Shown here piece after piece: positions 62,754 to 64,000 of a DNA stretch of 64,000 nucleotides. Origin of the DNA: Candidatus Pelagibacter sp. GTDB lineage: Bacteria; Pseudomonadota; Alphaproteobacteria; Paracaedibacterales; CAIOTO01. Within the stretch, counting starts at the first letter, position 1. Each line of letters opens with the position of its first letter. The notes beneath the pieces are model-generated. The model made no database searches and was not told where the DNA came from. It worked only from the letters and a program-made list of their open reading frames with translations. Made by a program: the position numbers and the translations under genes. The stretch is taken from contig PNMQ01000008.1 of the NCBI GenBank assembly GCA_013823725.1, positions 62,001 through 126,000 of the forward strand, read 5' to 3'.

Positions 62754-64000
62754 ATGATCTCTAAAATTAAAACCGTTTCCTTTCAAGGAATAGATATTAT
62801 CCCTATCACTGTTGAAGTGTCTATAACGAATGGGTTGCCACAATTCAACATTGTAGGCCTTGCAGATAAATCTGTTGCAGAATCAAAAGAACGTATCAGG
62901 TCTTCATTTTATGCCATGGGACTTAATTTACCCGCAAAACGCATTACTGTAAATTTATCACCTGCAGATTGTCCCAAAGAAGGAACACATTATGATCTTC
63001 CTATTATTTTAGGTATTTTAACCTCAATTGCTATGATAGATTCTATCGAACTAGAATCTTATGTTTGCATGGGCGAACTGAGTCTAGATGGAAGTATCCT
63101 AAGGTCACCGGGCATTTTACCGGCTAGCATCTATGCGCATGCAAACCAAAAAGGTATCATTTGCCCCTTTTCTTGTGGCAGCGAGGCTGCGTGGACAGGA
63201 ATTGAAAAAGTAATTGCGGCACATTCTGTTATCGATATCATCAACCATTTTAAAGGCATTCATGTTTTAACGAATCCAGAACCTAAAATACTTCAAGATC
63301 AAAACGATTTTCTTGATTTTAGCGATGTTAAAGGACAATCCTTTGCCAAAAGAGGAATGATTATCGCAGCCATCGGTGGTCATCACGCCCTACTAAACGG
63401 TGTTCCGGGATCTGGAAAATCCATGATTGCAAAACGGTTACCTTCCATATTATCACCTTTAACACCAAAAGAAGCTTTGGAAGTTTCAACCATTTATAGT
63501 GTTTCAGGACTTCTTCCAGAAAATGGTTTCATTACACAGCGAACATTTAGAGACCCTCATCATTACATTTCCACACCTGCTTTGATTGGTGGAGGATCAA
63601 AAGCAAAACCTGGTGAAATTTCATTGTCCCATCACGGGGTTTTGTTTATGGATGAACTACCTGAGTTTTCAAAATTTTCTCTTGAAGCATTAAGACAACC
63701 TCTTGAATCAGGTGAAGTTTTAATAGCTAGAGCCAACCATCGATCCCGGTTTCCAGCACGTTTTCAATTAATAGCTGCCATGAATCCTTGCAAATGTGGT
63801 TTTTTAGGAGAACAAGAAAAAGAATGTGCCAAGGCACCATTATGTGGTGGTGAATACCAAAAAAAACTATCTGGTCCGTTACTAGATAGATTTGATCTGT
63901 TTATTCCCATATCCAAAGTAAGTTTTTCCGAACTTTTACCTCAAAAAGAGCTAACTACTCCACAACAAAATTCTAATATCATGAAACAAATTGTTATATC
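62754..64000 (+). CDS. comM: ComM/YifB-family Mg-chelatase-like AAA+ ATPase, 3' truncated by the window
   Basis: At least 415 residues, open at the right edge. The N-terminal ChlI-like domain starts MISKIKTVSFQGIDIIPITVEV and has LPQFNIVGLADKSVAESKERI and LSPADCPKEGTHYDLPI. The AAA+ domain has Walker A GVPGSGKSMIAKRLPSIL near residue 218 and Walker B GVLFMDELPEF near 298. MNPCKCGFLG near 342 and GPLLDRFDLF follow. ComM is a branch-migration helicase in natural transformation. The start lies 126 bp after flgI. Confidence 0.92.
   Translation, partial: MISKIKTVSFQGIDIIPITVEVSITNGLPQFNIVGLADKSVAESKERIRSSFYAMGLNLPAKRITVNLSPADCPKEGTHYDLPIILGILTSIAMIDSIELESYVCMGELSLDGSILRSPGILPASIYAHANQKGIICPFSCGSEAAWTGIEKVIAAHSVIDIINHFKGIHVLTNPEPKILQDQNDFLDFSDVKGQSFAKRGMIIAAIGGHHALLNGVPGSGKSMIAKRLPSILSPLTPKEALEVSTIYSVSGLLPENGFITQRTFRDPHHYISTPALIGGGSKAKPGEISLSHHGVLFMDELPEFSKFSLEALRQPLESGEVLIARANHRSRFPARFQLIAAMNPCKCGFLGEQEKECAKAPLCGGEYQKKLSGPLLDRFDLFIPISKVSFSELLPQKELTTPQQNSNIMKQIVI

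Noticed and set aside
1-64000. CRISPR arrays, rRNA, tRNA, tmRNA, RNase P and SRP RNA
   Set aside because: No regularly spaced direct repeats and no conserved RNA cores were seen on reading the intergenic regions, though without a covariance search.

Overview
This window is AT-rich and gene-dense. It comes from an alphaproteobacterium, and my best guess is a Holosporales-like intracellular or protist-associated lineage. The alphaproteobacterial call rests on CtrA, MipZ, a FliX-like protein, an NDUFA12-type complex I subunit and a split infC/secG/pyrG/rpsP neighbourhood. The Holosporales guess is inference, from the low GC, lone members of multi-gene systems and many secreted proteins of unknown function. 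No rRNA, tRNA, insertion sequence or CRISPR array was recognised.

Layout. 0-6 kb: FliX-like flagellar regulator, AarF/UbiB kinase, ssb, aspartate kinase, nitronate monooxygenase, a DUF1398-type gene broken by an in-frame stop, and mipZ. 6-11 kb: two large secreted or effector-like proteins, one made of octapeptide repeats and one ending in a methyltransferase domain, then a small lipoprotein. 11-24 kb: housekeeping (murD, rseP, ogt, pabC-like, frr, pyrH, a dicarboxylate/glutamate symporter, birA, folC, a propeller-like lipoprotein, dnaQ, folK, rluD). 24-34 kb: NDUFA12, an orphan YejE-type permease, a second nitronate monooxygenase, an Lrp regulator, pabB, psd-pssA, rhodanese-TauE and an orphan cydB. 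34-38 kb: flagellar hook operon (flgJ-like, flgN-like, flgK, flgL). 38-41 kb: two adjacent secreted proteins with nuclease-fold signatures. 41-52 kb: hslO, ctrA, trhO, rpsA, rsmI, infC, secG, pyrG, rpsP. 52-55 kb: about 0.9 kb without a normal gene, then a Gly/Ser/Thr-rich exported protein. 55-64 kb: pgk, a UmuD-like protein, nadK, znuA, a tyrosine recombinase, a small exported protein, an enlarged flgI, and the start of a ComM/YifB ATPase gene cut by the window edge.

How it fits together. The cell is probably flagellated under CtrA control: a perfect TTAA-N7-TTAA box lies just upstream of ctrA, and two more lie between mipZ and the repeat-protein gene. It makes folate itself: pabB, pabC-like, folK and folC are all present but scattered. 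It makes phosphatidylethanolamine through pssA-psd. The unusual content is the exported protein set: the octapeptide-repeat protein, the methyltransferase fusion, the RAP-like and PD-(D/E)XK-like pair, the Gly/Ser/Thr-rich protein and several short secreted peptides. These are the best candidates for host interaction.
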